This document shows, one piece after another, positions 1 to 8,244 of a stretch of 64,000 nt of DNA (positions are counted from its first letter, which is position 1; each line of letters begins with the position of its first letter). The notes under the pieces were generated by a model that worked only from the letters and a program-made list of their open reading frames with translations, was not told the DNA's origin and did no database searches. A program made the translations under genes and the position numbers. The DNA lies in the NCBI GenBank assembly GCA_934725015.1, contig CAKVAS010000005.1, positions 124,001-188,000 on the forward strand. Reading direction: 5' to 3'. The DNA is from an uncultured Bacteroidales bacterium (GTDB lineage Bacteria; Bacteroidota; Bacteroidia; Bacteroidales; UBA932).

Positions 1-1217
1 CTCTTTGACGCACGGATAATAGCGATAATCTGATCTATCACGTCAAGGGCCTTGAGAAGACCTTCAAGGATGTGGGCGCGGGCCTGCGCCTTCTTGAGGT
101 CGAACTTTGTCCTGCGCACGATGACCTGATGGCGGTGCTCCACGAAATTGCGGATAAGGTCCTTGAGGTTCAGCGTATAAGGGCGGCCGTTCACGAGCGC
201 GACGTTGTTCACGCTGAAGCTGGACTGGAGCGGAGAGTACTTGAACAGGCTGTTCAGCACAACGCTCGAATTAGCGCCCTGCTTGAGGCGGATGATAATC
301 CGCACTCCGTGACGGGTGGTCTCGTCGTTCACATAAGATATTCCGTCTATCTTCTTGGTCTCGACAAGTTCGGCGATTTTCTCAATCATCTCGCGCTTGT
401 TGACCATATATGGAATCTCGGTGACGACAATGGTCTCACGGCCGCTCTCGCTCACCTCAATTTCAGTCTTTGAACGGATTACAATCCTGCCCTGGCCGGT
501 CTCGAAGGCATCCTTGATGCCCTGACGGCCCATGATGATGCCGCCTGTCGGGAAGTCCGGTCCCTTGATGAAGTGCATGAGCTCCTCGACGGTGATGTCG
601 GGGTTGTCGATGTAGGCGCAGATGCCGTCGCAGACCTCGGAGAGGTTGTGCGGAGCCATGTTCGTCGCCATTCCGACGGCGATTCCCGAAGAGCCGTTCA
701 GCAGGAGCAGAGGCAGTTTGGTCGGCAGCACGGTCGGCTCCTGAAGGGAGTCGTCGAAGTTGTTCTGCATATCGACCGTGTCCTTCTCAAGGTCGCCGAG
801 AATGTCCTCCGAAATCTTTTCGAGCTTGGCCTCGGTGTAACGCATGGCCGCTACGGGGTCGCCGTCCATGGAGCCGAAGTTACCCTGCCCATAGACGAGC
901 GGATAGCGCACGCTCCACCACTGCGCGAGACGAGCCATCGCGTCATAGACGCTGGAGTCTCCGTGCGGATGGTACTTACCGAGCACCTCGCCGACGATTC
1001 TGGCGGACTTCTTTGTCTGCCCGGAGTAGGACAGTCCCAGTCCCTCCATGCCGAAGAGCACCCTCCTGTGGACAGGCTTTAGACCGTCCCTGACATCAGG
1101 AAGGGCACGCGAGACAATCACCGACATCGAATAGTCGATGTACGCGCTCCTCATCTGCTGGTCGATGTCCACCTGCTCAATCCGGCCTGTCGTAATCTTT
1201 TCTTCGTTGTTTTCCAT
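1..1217 (-). CDS. gyrA: DNA gyrase subunit A, 5' part (runs off window)
   Basis: Encodes the N-terminal 405 residues of the DNA-cleaving subunit of gyrase, which introduces negative supercoils as an A2B2 complex. The start is the ATG at 1217 (MENNEEKITTGRIEQVDIDQ). The KYHPHGDSSVYD stretch around residues 80-90 is the quinolone-resistance-determining region; Ser and Asp occupy the positions equivalent to E. coli Ser83 and Asp87, so it looks drug-sensitive there. The catalytic Tyr lies in AAMRYTEAKL near residue 127. The 3' end lies before base 1. It is divergent from the Clp ATPase gene, and a consensus promoter lies about 100 bp upstream. The identification is secure. Confidence 0.97.
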   Translation of the reverse strand, partial: MENNEEKITTGRIEQVDIDQQMRSAYIDYSMSVIVSRALPDVRDGLKPVHRRVLFGMEGLGLSYSGQTKKSARIVGEVLGKYHPHGDSSVYDAMARLAQWWSVRYPLVYGQGNFGSMDGDPVAAMRYTEAKLEKISEDILGDLEKDTVDMQNNFDDSLQEPTVLPTKLPLLLLNGSSGIAVGMATNMAPHNLSEVCDGICAYIDNPDITVEELMHFIKGPDFPTGGIIMGRQGIKDAFETGQGRIVIRSKTEIEVSESGRETIVVTEIPYMVNKREMIEKIAELVETKKIDGISYVNDETTRHGVRIIIRLKQGANSSVVLNSLFKYSPLQSSFSVNNVALVNGRPYTLNLKDLIRNFVEHRHQVIVRRTKFDLKKAQARAHILEGLLKALDVIDQIIAIIRASK

Positions 1218-1323
1218 ATTTCAAATCTTCGTTTTTCACTTTTTCGGAGATATATAATATATGTATCGTCCGTTCCGAAATCCGTGTTCTCCGACATCTG
1301 ACGCGAAGGCACGGCATAGCTTG

Positions 1324-1355
1324 CAAATATACGGAGATTTGCGTAATTTTGCAAA
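1324..1355 (-). promoter_or_regulatory. Bacteroidota-type promoter for gyrA
   Basis: Read on the minus strand: TTTG (1352-1355), a 20 bp spacer, then TATATTTG (1324-1331). This matches the sigma-ABfr consensus TTTG-N19-21-TAnnTTTG. The expected start of transcription is near 1317, giving a leader of about 100 nt before the gyrA ATG. An overlapping, weaker box TAATTTTG (1344-1351) reads the other way towards the Clp gene. Confidence 0.7.
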
Positions 1356-1400
1356 AATCGGGGCGTAAAAAGGCTCCGGGAAGATTCAAGAAACATGAAA

Positions 1401-1550
1401 AGAATAAACTGCTTCAGATTTGTCTTTGATTTTCGAGTATAGATTTCTTTTGGAAGAAGGAGTGTACTGGATGTACACGACTGATGAGAAAATAAATATG
1501 GACCGAAAAGGATGAAAAAGATGAGGCAGGTTATTTTTTGAAGGTTTCTA
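1401..1550 (+). repeat. Dispersed intergenic element, family A copy 1
   Basis: About 150 bp between gyrA and the Clp gene. It contains ACTGCTTCAGATTTG, then TACTGGATGTACA, then TGATGAGAAAATAAATATGG and GATGAGGCAGGTT. The same ordered blocks recur at 24793-24920 (inverted) and partly at 16625-16690 (inverted). Its outer ends, CTGCTTCAG and GATGAGGCAGGT, recur as a compact hairpin at 7211-7236. It has no convincing coding content. Nothing else was recognised in the 1218-1573 gap apart from the divergent promoter. Confidence 0.6.
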
Positions 1551-1573
1551 AATTTGAAAAGGAATACTCTTAT

Positions 1574-4027
1574 ATGAAAATATCTGTATCGGACACGCTC
1601 AACGCAATCGTGAACTATGCGCGCGAGGAGGCGATGAGGACGGGGAGCTATATGATCGGGGCGGACCACCTCTTCCTGGGGATACTGCGTCACGAGGAAA
1701 ATCTCGCTGCCGCGCATCTGAGGTTTCTCGGGATAGACCTGTCCGACCTCAAGGGCTTCATCGACGAGAAGATTTCAGAAAGCAGGCACATTCCCTATTC
1801 CGACATCGACAGCATCACCTTGTCGCGCAGCGGGGCGAATATCATAAACATCGCCGTTTTCGAGACGACGAAGGCCGGCGGGACGGTCGTTGGGCCTCAG
1901 CACCTGCTGCTTGCGCTGTGCAAGGCCATGTCGGGCTACGGAGCGGAGTATCTGAGGGAGCACGGGCTGACCTACAGCCTGCTGCTGGACGAGTTCTCGC
2001 GGCTCGGGCTGCTGGGCGGCGGGGACGCGGGCGGAGGAAACGGCGCTGAGGCGGGAGCCGGGAACGACGCCGGGACAAGGCGCGGAGAGGGCTGCGGGAT
2101 GAGCGGCAGGGGCGGTGCTGAAGCGGGAGCTGAGGCGGGCGTCGGGGCAGGAGCAGGAATGAGTGCTGGAACGGGGGCTGGAATGAGTGATGGAGAACGC
2201 GCCGGGATGGGCGATGAAAGGATGCGGACGGAGGAGCAGAGCCTGCTGGACGAGTTCGGGTATGACCTCACTGCGGCGGCAAGGGAGCACAGGCTGGATC
2301 CTGTCGTCGGGCGGGAGGACGAAATCATGAGGGTGATTCAGATTCTCGGCAGAAGGAAGAAGAACAACGCGATGCTTATAGGAGACCCGGGCGTGGGCAA
2401 GTCGGCGATTGTGGAAGGAATAGCCATACGGATTGCAACGGGGGACACGCCGCCCACCCTTGCCGGAAAGAGGCTGGTTTCGCTCGACATAGCCTCGGTT
2501 GTTGCCGGAACGCGCTACAGAGGTGACTTCGAGAAGAGGCTCAAGGGCATCATGAACGAGATAGCCGCCAATCCGGACGTGATTCTGTTCATAGACGAGT
2601 TTCATACCATGGTCGGGGCGGGAGGCGGCTCGGGAAGCCTTGACGCGGCGAACATACTCAAGCCTGCCCTCGCGCGCGGAGAGATTCAGTGCATAGGAGC
2701 CACCACGCTCGACGAGTTCCGCAAGATTGTGGAAAAGGACGGGGCGCTTGACAGGCGCTTCCAGAAGATTGTGGTGGAGCCGACGTCCTCGGCGCAGACG
2801 CTGTCGATTCTTGAGCGGATGTGCCCGAGGTATGAGCAGTACCACGGGGTAAGCTACAATGAAGAGGCGCTGGAGGCCTGCGTATCGATGTCGGCGAGAT
2901 ATGTGACCGACAGGTGCCTGCCGGACAAGGCCCTGGACATCATGGATGAGGCGGGGTCGATGGTGCGGCTGCGCGGAGGGAAGGCAGTGGGGAGGGAGGA
3001 CGTCGCGGAGGTTGTTTCCAAGATGACCGGCATACCGGTGAGCAGCGTGGCACAGTCGGAAAGCCTGAGGCTCATGCGGATGGAGAGCCGTCTGGAGCAG
3101 CGGATAGTCGGGCAGGACGAGGCCGTTGCCGGCGTCGTCCGCGCGATTCGGAGAAATCGCGCCGGGATCAAGGATCCCGCCCGCCCGATAGGCACCTTCC
3201 TCTTTGTAGGTCCGACGGGAGTGGGCAAGACCCAGCTCGCGAAGTCGATAGCGGAATACCTCTTCGACAGCGAGGACAACATGGTGCGCATCGACATGAG
3301 CGAATACTCCGAAAAGTTCAACGTGTCGAGGCTCATCGGTGCGCCCCCGGGATATGTGGGCTACGAAGAGGGAGGACAGCTCAGCGAGAAGGTGCGCCGC
3401 AAGCCCTACTGCGTCGTGCTTCTTGACGAAATCGAGAAAGCGCACCCGGATGTCTATAGCCTCCTGCTTCAGGTCCTTGACGACGGAAGACTGACCGACG
3501 CCGACGGAAACACCGTAGATTTCCGCAACACCATCCTCATCATGACATCGAACGTCGGCTCCCGCGAGCTTGACGAATACGGCAGCGGAGTCGGGTTCGC
3601 CACGGCCGGCCGCAATGTGGGTGACAACCGCAGAACAGTCCTCAACAAGGCGCTCAAGCGCACCTTCCCGCCGGAGTTCATCAACCGCATCGACGAGGTG
3701 ATTTTCTTCGACAGCCTGACTCCGGAAAGCATCGCTAAAATCGTGAACATTGAACTGAAGGCGCTCCAGAGCAGGATTCTCGATGCGGGCTACAGCCTCG
3801 ACATCGCTCCGGGCGTGAAAAAGTTCATCGCCGAGGCAGGCTTCGACCCGAGCTACGGGGCACGTCCGCTCAGGAGAGTCATCCAGCGTTTTGTCGAAGA
3901 TCCCGTCTCCGAATTCATCATCGGCGACCGCAGCCGCAGAAACAGAAAGGAAACGGTTCGCCTGCACATCGGCCTCTCTCCTGACAAAAAAGGCACGACA
4001 GTAAGCAAGGCAAAGGTAAAGAAATAG
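1574..4027 (+). CDS. clpC: ClpC/ClpA-type AAA+ unfoldase
   Basis: Two-ring Clp ATPase that unfolds substrates for ClpP. Residues 1-140 form the Clp N domain (MKISVSDTLNAIV, GADHLFLGIL). AAA-1 has Walker A GDPGVGKS near 270 and Walker B ILFIDEFH; AAA-2 has GPTGVGKT near 546 and VVLLDEIEKAHPDV. The VGF at 673-675 matches the [LIV]-G-[FL] loop that docks on ClpP. Two oddities: residues about 145-220 are a Gly/Ala-rich low-complexity linker, and the coiled-coil M domain usual in ClpC between the rings is reduced to a few residues, as in ClpA. ATG 1574 is preferred over an upstream TTG at 1538 because the family's N domain begins there and AAAAGGAAT precedes it. The ClpC versus ClpA name is uncertain. 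Confidence 0.93.
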   Translation: MKISVSDTLNAIVNYAREEAMRTGSYMIGADHLFLGILRHEENLAAAHLRFLGIDLSDLKGFIDEKISESRHIPYSDIDSITLSRSGANIINIAVFETTKAGGTVVGPQHLLLALCKAMSGYGAEYLREHGLTYSLLLDEFSRLGLLGGGDAGGGNGAEAGAGNDAGTRRGEGCGMSGRGGAEAGAEAGVGAGAGMSAGTGAGMSDGERAGMGDERMRTEEQSLLDEFGYDLTAAAREHRLDPVVGREDEIMRVIQILGRRKKNNAMLIGDPGVGKSAIVEGIAIRIATGDTPPTLAGKRLVSLDIASVVAGTRYRGDFEKRLKGIMNEIAANPDVILFIDEFHTMVGAGGGSGSLDAANILKPALARGEIQCIGATTLDEFRKIVEKDGALDRRFQKIVVEPTSSAQTLSILERMCPRYEQYHGVSYNEEALEACVSMSARYVTDRCLPDKALDIMDEAGSMVRLRGGKAVGREDVAEVVSKMTGIPVSSVAQSESLRLMRMESRLEQRIVGQDEAVAGVVRAIRRNRAGIKDPARPIGTFLFVGPTGVGKTQLAKSIAEYLFDSEDNMVRIDMSEYSEKFNVSRLIGAPPGYVGYEEGGQLSEKVRRKPYCVVLLDEIEKAHPDVYSLLLQVLDDGRLTDADGNTVDFRNTILIMTSNVGSRELDEYGSGVGFATAGRNVGDNRRTVLNKALKRTFPPEFINRIDEVIFFDSLTPESIAKIVNIELKALQSRILDAGYSLDIAPGVKKFIAEAGFDPSYGARPLRRVIQRFVEDPVSEFIIGDRSRRNRKETVRLHIGLSPDKKGTTVSKAKVKK

Positions 4028-4130
4028 AGACAACTTCCACGAAATCAGGGAACAAGGCACAGATTATGCAATCATGGCCGGCGGTTGTAACCGGCCTGCA
4101 TATTCGTCGGGCCTCAAAAATTCAGACAAA

Positions 4131-5087
4131 ATGAGAACAGCATTGAAAACAGCCTTCGCGGGCGTCATCGCGGCGCTTTTGTGCATCTCCGCCGCCGCAC
4201 AGTCGCACAAAACGACCTTGCCCACACCGGACGGAACCTATATGTTTGCAGAAAGGGACACCTGCAGGCTCTATATGGACATCTATGAACCCGCAAAGGC
4301 CACGACAAAGTTCGTCACCGGCCGGGAAAAGCCGACGGTCATCTTCATGTTCGGCGGCGGATTCGTGGGAGGCAGCCGCAACGACGCGGACTTGTCTCCG
4401 CTTTTCAATGCCATGCTGCGCGAAGGACTGAGAATTGTCGCAATTGACTACAGGCTCGGTCTCAAGGGGCAGAAAAATGTGGGAATAGGAAACGTCGATG
4501 CAATCGACAATGCAATCCACATCGCCGTGGAAGACCTCTTCAGCGCCACCAACTTCATCATCGACAATTCCGAAGAGCTCGGAATCGACACCGGGAACAT
4601 GGTCATCATGGGTTCATCGGCCGGCGCGATTTCCGTCCTTCAGGCCGAGTACGAGCTGTGCAACGGGAGCAGCTGGGCGAAGGTCCTCCCGGAAGGCTTC
4701 AACTACAGGGGCGTGGTCTCCCTCGCGGGAGCGATACTCAGCCGCAACGGCGCCCTCAAATATGCCAAGGCTCCGTGCCCGATGATTCTTTTCCACGGGA
4801 CCGAGGACAAGGTCGTGAACTACAGGCAGACACGCTTTTTCAAACTTGGCTGGTACGGTTCCAACACCATCGCGTCAGTCTGCCGCAAAAAAGGCTACAA
4901 CCACTGCATCTACCGCTATGAGGGCGCACGCCACGAAATAGCCGCATCCGGCCTTGAGAACCTCCCCGCCATCATGGAATTTCTGGAAGTCAACGTCTCC
5001 GACAACATCCAGCGCAGCATAGACGCCACCGTCACCGACCCTCGCATCGAGCCATCAACCCTCACCCTCAGCGAGTTATACAATTAA
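4131..5087 (+). CDS. Secreted alpha/beta-hydrolase (esterase/lipase-like)
   Basis: Probable carboxylesterase, about 318 residues. It begins with a Sec signal peptide (MRTALKTAFAGVIAALLCI...AAAQ), so it acts in the periplasm or outside. FMFGGGFVGGSR resembles the HGGGF oxyanion-hole motif. GSSAG at 161-165 is the nucleophile elbow with Ser163, HGTEDKVV supplies the likely Asp and GARHEIA the likely His. The start is ATG 4131 rather than the in-frame ATG at 4074, since the signal peptide begins there. The substrate is unknown; in Bacteroidota such hydrolases often deacetylate sugars. It lies about 100 bp downstream of the Clp gene on the same strand and converges on the nucleoside phosphorylase across a repeat array. 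Confidence 0.85.
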   Translation: MRTALKTAFAGVIAALLCISAAAQSHKTTLPTPDGTYMFAERDTCRLYMDIYEPAKATTKFVTGREKPTVIFMFGGGFVGGSRNDADLSPLFNAMLREGLRIVAIDYRLGLKGQKNVGIGNVDAIDNAIHIAVEDLFSATNFIIDNSEELGIDTGNMVIMGSSAGAISVLQAEYELCNGSSWAKVLPEGFNYRGVVSLAGAILSRNGALKYAKAPCPMILFHGTEDKVVNYRQTRFFKLGWYGSNTIASVCRKKGYNHCIYRYEGARHEIAASGLENLPAIMEFLEVNVSDNIQRSIDATVTDPRIEPSTLTLSELYN

Positions 5088-5178
5088 GGGACGGCCACCG
5101 CGTCAAGGTGCACTATCACAGCACTTTCATTACAAATAAAGTGATGGTCACCGCGAGCAGTGTGATGTCGTGTTGAGT

Positions 5179-5317
5179 ATGGTACCGTCATCGTTAACAT
5201 GGTATTGCCATCCGGATATGGTATTGTCATTTCGAACATGGTATTGTCATTTCGAACATGGTATTGTCATTTCGAACATGGTATTGTCATTTCGAACATA
5301 GTATTGTCATTTCGAAC
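5179..5317. repeat. 20-bp tandem repeat array (7 units)
   Basis: The unit ATGGTATTGTCATTTCGAAC occurs exactly at 5218-5237, 5238-5257, 5258-5277 and 5278-5297. One unit with a single mismatch lies at 5298-5317 and two degenerate units at 5179-5217. There are no spacers between units. It contains the TGTCATTTCGAAC half of the palindromic element that follows. Bases 5088-5178 upstream show nothing recognisable. Confidence 0.9.
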
Positions 5318-5505
5318 GAAGTGAGAAATCTTTAAGCCTACAAAATCGCAAAAAGATTTCTCACTTCATTTCATTCCGCTCGAAATGACAGGCGAAATTT
5401 CATTCCGCTCGAAATGACAAGCAAAATTTCATTCCGCTCGAAATGACAAGCAAAATTTCATTCCGATGAAATGACAGGCGAAATTTCATTCCGATTGAGA
5501 TGTCT
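5318..5505. repeat. REP-like hairpin followed by 29-bp tandem units
   Basis: A perfect 16-bp inverted repeat, GAAGTGAGAAATCTTT (5318-5333) and AAAGATTTCTCACTTC (5352-5367), is followed by about five units of roughly 29 bp, each carrying TTTCATTCCGCTCGAAATGA or a degraded form, from about 5365 to 5505. The CGAAATGACA end is the inverted form of the TGTCATTTCG end of the preceding 20-bp units, so the whole 5179-5505 block is an expanded palindromic element. It sits between two convergent genes. A single related copy is at 18089-18117. Confidence 0.85.
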
Positions 5506-5544
5506 GATACATCAATTCCGCTCTGAATGACAGGTGATGTTCAA

Positions 5545-6417
5545 TTATAATTCCGACATCTTCTGAAGAGCCAATTCGACCAGTTTCCGCACCTGCGCCT
5601 TATAGTCAGGATTGCTGCTGCCGATGTGCCGGTTGGCGATGGCGCAGCAGACAGTACCTGCATGATGCCCGAGATGCGCGGCGATTCCGGCGACTGCGGA
5701 GCCCTCCATCTCGAAGTTGGTGACACGGCGGCCGTCGAACTCGAAGCTCTCGAACTTATCGACCATGTCCGGCATCGCGAGCTGCATACGGAGAACACGT
5801 CCCTGAGGACCGTAGAACCCGGATGCGGCGATTGTCATTCCCTTAACAGTGCAGTCGCTGAACTTGTCAATGAGCTTCTGGCTCGCCTTCACGAAATACG
5901 GGTCAGGAAGGTGCTTCGCCCAGCCCACGTGCTTCTTGAACGCCTCCTCGATTTCCGGCATGGCAATCTTGTCACGGTCGGCATACCAGTTGAGAAGACC
6001 GTCACATCCGACTGAAATGTGGGAGAAGATGAACGAGCCGAGAGGGATGTCGGGCTGAATCGCGCCGCAGGTCCCGATTCGGAGAATGTTGAGCGAGCGC
6101 TTCCGTTCCTTGATTTCGCGGGTATCGAAGTCGATGTTTGCAAGGGCGTCAAGCTCGTTCATCACGATGTCGATGTTGTCGCAGCCGATTCCGGTAGAGA
6201 CGATGGTGAAGCGCTTCCCGTTGAATTTGCCGGTGGTCGTCACGAACTCCCGTGAGGCATGGCGGAACTCGATGTCGGTAAGGTACTCAGCAACCATATC
6301 CACACGCCCCGGGTCTCCGACAAGTATCACGTTGTCAGCGAGTTCCTCCGGTCTGAGATGAAGGTGAAAAACGGAGCCGTCCCCGTTGATTATAAGTTCT
6401 GATTCTGCTATACGCAT
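5545..6417 (-). CDS. Nucleoside phosphorylase (uridine phosphorylase type)
   Basis: Member of the PNP/UDP family, 290 residues, which splits a nucleoside with phosphate to free base and ribose-1-phosphate in pyrimidine or purine salvage. Visible motifs are the phosphate-binding GDPGRV near 36-41, STGIGCDNIDIVMNEL, RIGTCGAIQPDIPLG and EMEGSAVAGIAAHLG, the family's Glu-Met-Glu ribose-binding site. Bacteroidales homologues are usually called uridine phosphorylase, but substrate cannot be told from motifs alone. It is a single gene, cytoplasmic. Upstream on the minus strand a TATATTTG box (6504-6511) suggests its promoter. Confidence 0.88.
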   Translation of the reverse strand: MRIAESELIINGDGSVFHLHLRPEELADNVILVGDPGRVDMVAEYLTDIEFRHASREFVTTTGKFNGKRFTIVSTGIGCDNIDIVMNELDALANIDFDTREIKERKRSLNILRIGTCGAIQPDIPLGSFIFSHISVGCDGLLNWYADRDKIAMPEIEEAFKKHVGWAKHLPDPYFVKASQKLIDKFSDCTVKGMTIAASGFYGPQGRVLRMQLAMPDMVDKFESFEFDGRRVTNFEMEGSAVAGIAAHLGHHAGTVCCAIANRHIGSSNPDYKAQVRKLVELALQKMSEL

Positions 6418-6503
6418 AACTCGTTGATTTTAATATTAAACAAAAAGGCCTCCGCAAGTTGACATCTCTAACCGAAACGCCCTTGTGTCGGACACATATA
6501 TTG

Positions 6504-6511
6504 CAAATATA
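6504..6511 (-). promoter_or_regulatory. Probable -7 box for the nucleoside phosphorylase
   Basis: TATATTTG on the minus strand matches TAnnTTTG. No TTTG is found at the expected 19-21 bp upstream, so only the -7 element is supported. It is about 87 bp before the ATG. Confidence 0.35.
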
Positions 6512-6549
6512 GTCATTTTTCAACTTTTCGGAATATATTTGCCCGCGGA

Positions 6550-6581
6550 TTTCTCCGAATGGGCAGTTTTTGCTATTTTTG
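6550..6581 (+). promoter_or_regulatory. Probable promoter for the DUF4293 gene
   Basis: TTTC (6550-6553), a 20 bp spacer, then TATTTTTG (6574-6581). This is one mismatch from the Bacteroidota consensus. The predicted start of transcription is about 6588, some 50 nt before the ATG at 6640. Confidence 0.45.
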
Positions 6582-6639
6582 CATCCGATTAAGAAACATA
6601 TCCAAACAAAAAAAACAAGTTGAACGAAACACAACAATT

Positions 6640-7068
6640 ATGTGGCAAAGGATTCAAACACTATATCTGGCAATCGCCACGGCGCTGCTGACCTCCATGT
6701 TCTTCTGCAAGTTCGCGACCATCCTCGGTCCGGACGGCGCTGAGGTGACGGTGAAGTATTACGAAAAGGTTCCATATTTCTTCCTCCTGACGGTGACGCT
6801 TGCAGGCAACGCCTTCTCCCTGTTCGCCTTCAAGATAAGGATTCCGCAGATGAGGGTCGCGACTCTCTCTGCGATAAACCTTCTCGCGTTCCAAGTCTGG
6901 ATAGTAGTAGATGTGGTGCGCGGATGGAATGAAATGGTGTTCTCGGTGACCGCGCTCTTCCCTCTCGTCGCGATGATTCTGGACATTCTTGCGGCACGCA
7001 ACATCATGCTTGACGAGGCGATGGTACAGTCCGCATCGCGCCTGCGAGCCTCAAAACGGCGTAAATAA
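6640..7068 (+). CDS. DUF4293 family membrane protein
   Basis: About 142 residues with four predicted membrane segments: around residues 5-25, 43-65, 73-95 and 103-123. The N-terminus MWQRIQTLYLAIATALL is typical of the DUF4293 family, which is widespread in Bacteroidota and has no assigned function. The start is ATG 6640; the open frame extends 27 codons upstream but that part is outside the family domain. The C-terminus is basic (SRLRASKRRK). The last codons and stop form the left arm of a long hairpin element (7058-7174). Confidence 0.85.
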   Translation: MWQRIQTLYLAIATALLTSMFFCKFATILGPDGAEVTVKYYEKVPYFFLLTVTLAGNAFSLFAFKIRIPQMRVATLSAINLLAFQVWIVVDVVRGWNEMVFSVTALFPLVAMILDILAARNIMLDEAMVQSASRLRASKRRK

Positions 7069-7174
7069 GAGGCGGATTGCCGCGTTACCCGTCTTGATGA
7101 AATCCTCACAACCATCAGGTTGCTGCGGTTTCATCCGCACCGGGTGCCTTGCACTCCATCCTCTCCTTTACGCC
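7058..7174 (+). repeat. Dispersed long-hairpin element, family B copy 1
   Basis: The core AATCCTCACAACC-ATCA-GGTTGCTGCGG lies at 7101-7128. Its flanking arms pair with each other over about 55 bp: the left arm starts GGCGTAAAtaAGAGG, and the right arm read in reverse complement starts GGCGTAAAggAGAGG. The left arm includes the final codons and stop of the DUF4293 gene. Sister copies at 9499-9600, 19950-20072 and 23744-23929 share the core but have different outer arms. Confidence 0.7.
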
Positions 7175-7210
7175 TACTCCAAGTTGTTTATTCAGAAACA
7201 TTAAAAGAAT

Positions 7211-7244
7211 GACCTGCTTCAGAGATGAGGCAGGTCAGTTTTTT
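7211..7244 (+). terminator. Rho-independent terminator (compact family A hairpin)
   Basis: GACCTGCTTCA-gaga-TGAGGCAGGTC (7211-7236) forms an 11-bp stem with one mismatch and is followed by CAG and six T (7239-7244). It lies between the convergent DUF4293 and LytTR genes. Read on the other strand it is followed by ATTCTTTT, so it may work for both. Its sequence and flanks match the two ends of the 1401-1550 element. Confidence 0.7.
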
Positions 7245-7252
7245 CAGGTTTC

Positions 7253-8107
7253 TTAAGAAAACCTCGCCAGCACCGCCTTCTCGTAGGTCTTGGTGACCGG
7301 AATCGGCGGAATCTGGCCGCAGTCGAGCTCAAGGACGAAGGCGTCGCCCTCCTTGCGCAGCACGCGGACGTGTTCGGTGTTCACGACATACTTGCGGTGA
7401 CAGCGGACGAGAGTGCTGTCCTTGAATGTCTCCTCGACGGTCTTGAGGCGGCAGCGCAGCATATACTGCTTCATGTCCCCGTTTCCGTCGTCATACCACA
7501 CCTTTATATAATTGTCGTCGGACTCGATGAAGTAGAGATTGCTGCGGCGCACGGAAAAGCGCAGCGTCCCTCCGATGTCGAAAAGGGTGATTTTCTGTTC
7601 ATCGGTCTCCGGTTCGGGCTCGTCGGTCACGACATTGCTGTAGTTCATCAGGCGTATGATTTTTTCCTTCTCGACGAGCGCGAAATACAGACACGAGATT
7701 ATGTACGGCACCGCCAGGGATATGAACCCGTAGAGCATGGCCTTGAGAAACACCTCATAAACGGTCATCTCCTCCGGAACCTCGGAAATCAGCACCGTCA
7801 GACCCGTGTATATACCGCAGATGACGACGATTTCAGCGAAGCACCAGAGCACATAGTGCCATATCTTCATTTCAAAGAGATATTTCGTCCTGTACATCAC
7901 TACCCTGCTGACAATCAGGACAATGACACTGATGAAGAAGAACAGGAGAGTGTAGAGGAAACGGGAGGAATAGCCGAGTTCGAACCACGCGGTCTTTGAA
8001 AAAGGAACATACAGATTCATGAAAACCATGCCGAAGAGCACGGAAAACGTCACCTGTCCCACAAGCTGGAACTTGTCCAGCAGATAGCGCGGAAGCCTTT
8101 TGTTCAT
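7253..8107 (-). CDS. Membrane-anchored LytTR-family transcription regulator
   Basis: 284 residues. The N-terminal half has four hydrophobic segments (about residues 15-33, 48-67, 84-106 and 124-143). The C-terminal half from about 175 is a LytTR DNA-binding domain: LYFIESDDNYIKVWY, RCRLKTVEETF and LVRCHRKYVVN are the family's typical stretches. It has no receiver domain, so it is a one-component membrane regulator rather than a response regulator. No partner kinase is adjacent and no target can be named. It converges on DUF4293 and is divergent from fabF. Confidence 0.85.
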   Translation of the reverse strand: MNKRLPRYLLDKFQLVGQVTFSVLFGMVFMNLYVPFSKTAWFELGYSSRFLYTLLFFFISVIVLIVSRVVMYRTKYLFEMKIWHYVLWCFAEIVVICGIYTGLTVLISEVPEEMTVYEVFLKAMLYGFISLAVPYIISCLYFALVEKEKIIRLMNYSNVVTDEPEPETDEQKITLFDIGGTLRFSVRRSNLYFIESDDNYIKVWYDDGNGDMKQYMLRCRLKTVEETFKDSTLVRCHRKYVVNTEHVRVLRKEGDAFVLELDCGQIPPIPVTKTYEKAVLARFS

Positions 8108-8179
8108 ATCTCAAATTTTCTTACGGTCCAGTAATCGACAGACGCTGCAAAAATATTAAATTTGAACCAATTTGGCAAA

Positions 8180-8212
8180 TTTGGGCACCAAGAAAAATTT
8201 TGAGTATATTTG
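8180..8212 (+). promoter_or_regulatory. Bacteroidota-type promoter for fabF
   Basis: TTTG (8180-8183), a 21 bp spacer, then TATATTTG (8205-8212). Both boxes match the consensus. Transcription should start near 8218, leaving a leader of roughly 27 nt before the fabF ATG at 8245. Confidence 0.7.
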
Positions 8213-8244
8213 CCGTCCGGAAACGAGAAAAATATTAAACATAT

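Noticed and set aside
1775..4060. Long minus-strand open frame antisense to the Clp gene
   Set aside because: The plus-strand frame encodes a complete Clp ATPase with all motifs; the antisense frame has no recognisable domain and results from high GC at codon position three.
4076..4096. GGCCGGCGGTTGTAACCGGC hairpin after the Clp gene as terminator
   Set aside because: The stem is bulged and no T-run follows; too weak to call.
5179..5505. CRISPR array
   Set aside because: Units follow each other without unique spacers and no cas gene is nearby; the block is a tandem and palindromic repeat.
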